DNA from: Demequina zhanjiangensis | Lineage (GTDB): Bacteria; Actinomycetota; Actinomycetes; Actinomycetales; Demequinaceae | Assembly: GCF_030418315.1 (NCBI RefSeq) | Contig: NZ_JAUHPV010000002.1 | Span: forward strand, 372,001 to 436,000 | DNA length: 64,000 nucleotides | Reading direction: 5' to 3' | The notes under the pieces: generated by a model | Databases searched by the model: none | The model's input: only the letters and a program-made list of their open reading frames with translations | What the model was told of the DNA's origin: nothing | Translations under genes and position numbers: made by a program | In this document: positions 61,859 through 64,000 of the stretch, one piece after another | Layout: each line of letters begins with the position of its first letter | Position numbering within the stretch: the first letter of the stretch is position 1

Positions 61859-61938
61859 CGGCGGGGGCGCCGCATCGTCGTCGCGGCCTCACGCAGAAGA
61901 CCCGAGACATCCGCGCCCGGGCCTGCAAGACTGACGGC

Positions 61939-63615
<1,677 letters not shown>

Positions 63616-63625
63616 CAGCCGCCGA

Positions 63626-63668
63626 TGCCGTCCCGGCTGGAGCTCTCAGGAGACTCGCAGGGACGGCA
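63626..63668 (+). terminator. Possible terminator after pgm
   Basis: TGCCGTCCC (63626-63634) and GGGACGGCA (63660-63668) are exact complements with a 25-nt loop, between pgm and the next gene. The loop is large and there is no T-run, so confidence is low. Confidence 0.35.
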
Positions 63669-63682
63669 CCTAGGCTGACCCC

Positions 63683-64000
63683 ATGCGCCACGCACCGCCC
63701 CTCGTCGCCGCCCTGACCGGCGCGCTCCTCGCGCTCGGTCCCGCAGCCTCCGCAGAGACGTCGGCGCAGCCCGACGAGGGTGCCCGCACCTACGACTTCC
63801 CTGACACGTGCGACGCCGACGCCATCGCCAATGGTGACGCCGAGTGCGTCGACGGCACGATCGACATCGACCTCCACGCCGACGGCTCCGCCACCTGGAC
63901 GCGCGAGACCGCGTACCCGCGGGATGCCTTCGAGGCGTACATCGCCACCTACGAGGACTGGTCCGGCACGCTCGAGGAGTACCTGGACGACCAGCTCGCC
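63683..64000 (+). CDS. Secreted or membrane-anchored protein, N-terminal part (cut by window edge)
   Basis: At least 106 residues from ATG 63683, open to the window end. A signal peptide (MRHAPPLVAALTGALLALG, cleaved after ASA near residue 25) precedes an acidic region with DFPDTCDADAIANGDAECVDG; two Cys may form a disulfide. No family recognised from this part. Confidence 0.7.
   Translation, partial: MRHAPPLVAALTGALLALGPAASAETSAQPDEGARTYDFPDTCDADAIANGDAECVDGTIDIDLHADGSATWTRETAYPRDAFEAYIATYEDWSGTLEEYLDDQLA

Larger units (their letters stand above)
61659..61938. other. Intergenic region with nested repeats between divergent genes
   Basis: 280 bp holding three 24-bp tandem units (61707-61778), the second palindromic repeat (61757-61858) and 15-bp flanking direct repeats CGTCGTCGCGGCCTC (61684-61698 and 61876-61890). 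Promoters for the DUF5926 and phosphoglucomutase genes must lie here but are not clear. Confidence 0.6.

Overview
The window is a stretch of actinobacterial chromosome. GC content and GC/GTG codon use are very high. Diagnostic genes include a four-component conservon (NIT-domain sensor kinase, roadblock, DUF742, small GTPase), septum-formation-type lipoproteins, a DUF5926 protein, an ECF42-type sigma factor with a DGPF/YCII partner, and separate purS and purQ genes. Together these suggest an actinomycete, probably Micrococcales; the genus cannot be fixed from this sequence alone. Genes are dense and many are joined by ATGA/GTGA stop-start overlaps.

Layout. 0-11.6 kb: the tail of an Asp/Glu racemase, a three-part fusion (TIM barrel, disordered linker, aminoglycoside-phosphotransferase-like kinase), a GNAT/P-loop fusion, a flavin monooxygenase, an ABM-ASCH fusion, and purine genes purQ, purS, purC and purD interleaved with lipoproteins. 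11.6-18.6 kb: a seven-gene ABC-importer, racemase and GntR operon bounded by a 33-bp direct repeat with one mismatch. The copy beside purD is a 3' stub of a small membrane gene whose intact copy lies at the other end, so the operon looks like an islet inserted between that gene and purD. 18.7-22.8 kb: a TetR gene with a palindromic operator inside its own promoter, then a LolD/FtsX-type ABC transporter. 22.9-27.2 kb: purA, fructose-bisphosphate aldolase, and the ECF42 sigma/YCII pair.

27.4-33.2 kb is the most unusual region. Five genes are joined by four ATGA overlaps: a receiver domain fused through a degenerate GGDEF-like domain to a membrane glycosyltransferase, a GAF-PAS histidine kinase, a single-domain receiver, a small HPt protein and an OafA-type acyltransferase. 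The parts needed for a His-Asp-His-Asp phosphorelay are all present, and the terminal receiver sits on a polysaccharide-synthase-like enzyme rather than on a DNA-binding protein. A perfect Crp/GlxR consensus site (TGTGA-N6-TCACA) lies about 90 bp upstream.

33.2-64 kb: SpoU methyltransferase and purT, DedA, SHOCT and LemA membrane proteins, pyrE, an SDR oxidoreductase, xth, a second signalling operon (LuxR-type regulator, NarL-type kinase, kinase-like membrane protein without a recognisable ATPase), a tRNA-Arg and two tRNA-Ser genes, a PIN protein whose end overlaps a tRNA, the conservon with a 1498-residue kinase, quinone reductase, AGE epimerase, HAD phosphatase, serS, a diacylglycerol-kinase-like enzyme with an MFS transporter, pheA with a GT2 protein, DUF5926, phosphoglucomutase, and the start of a secreted protein. 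A palindromic intergenic repeat of about 100 bp occurs twice, near 5.1 kb and 61.8 kb.
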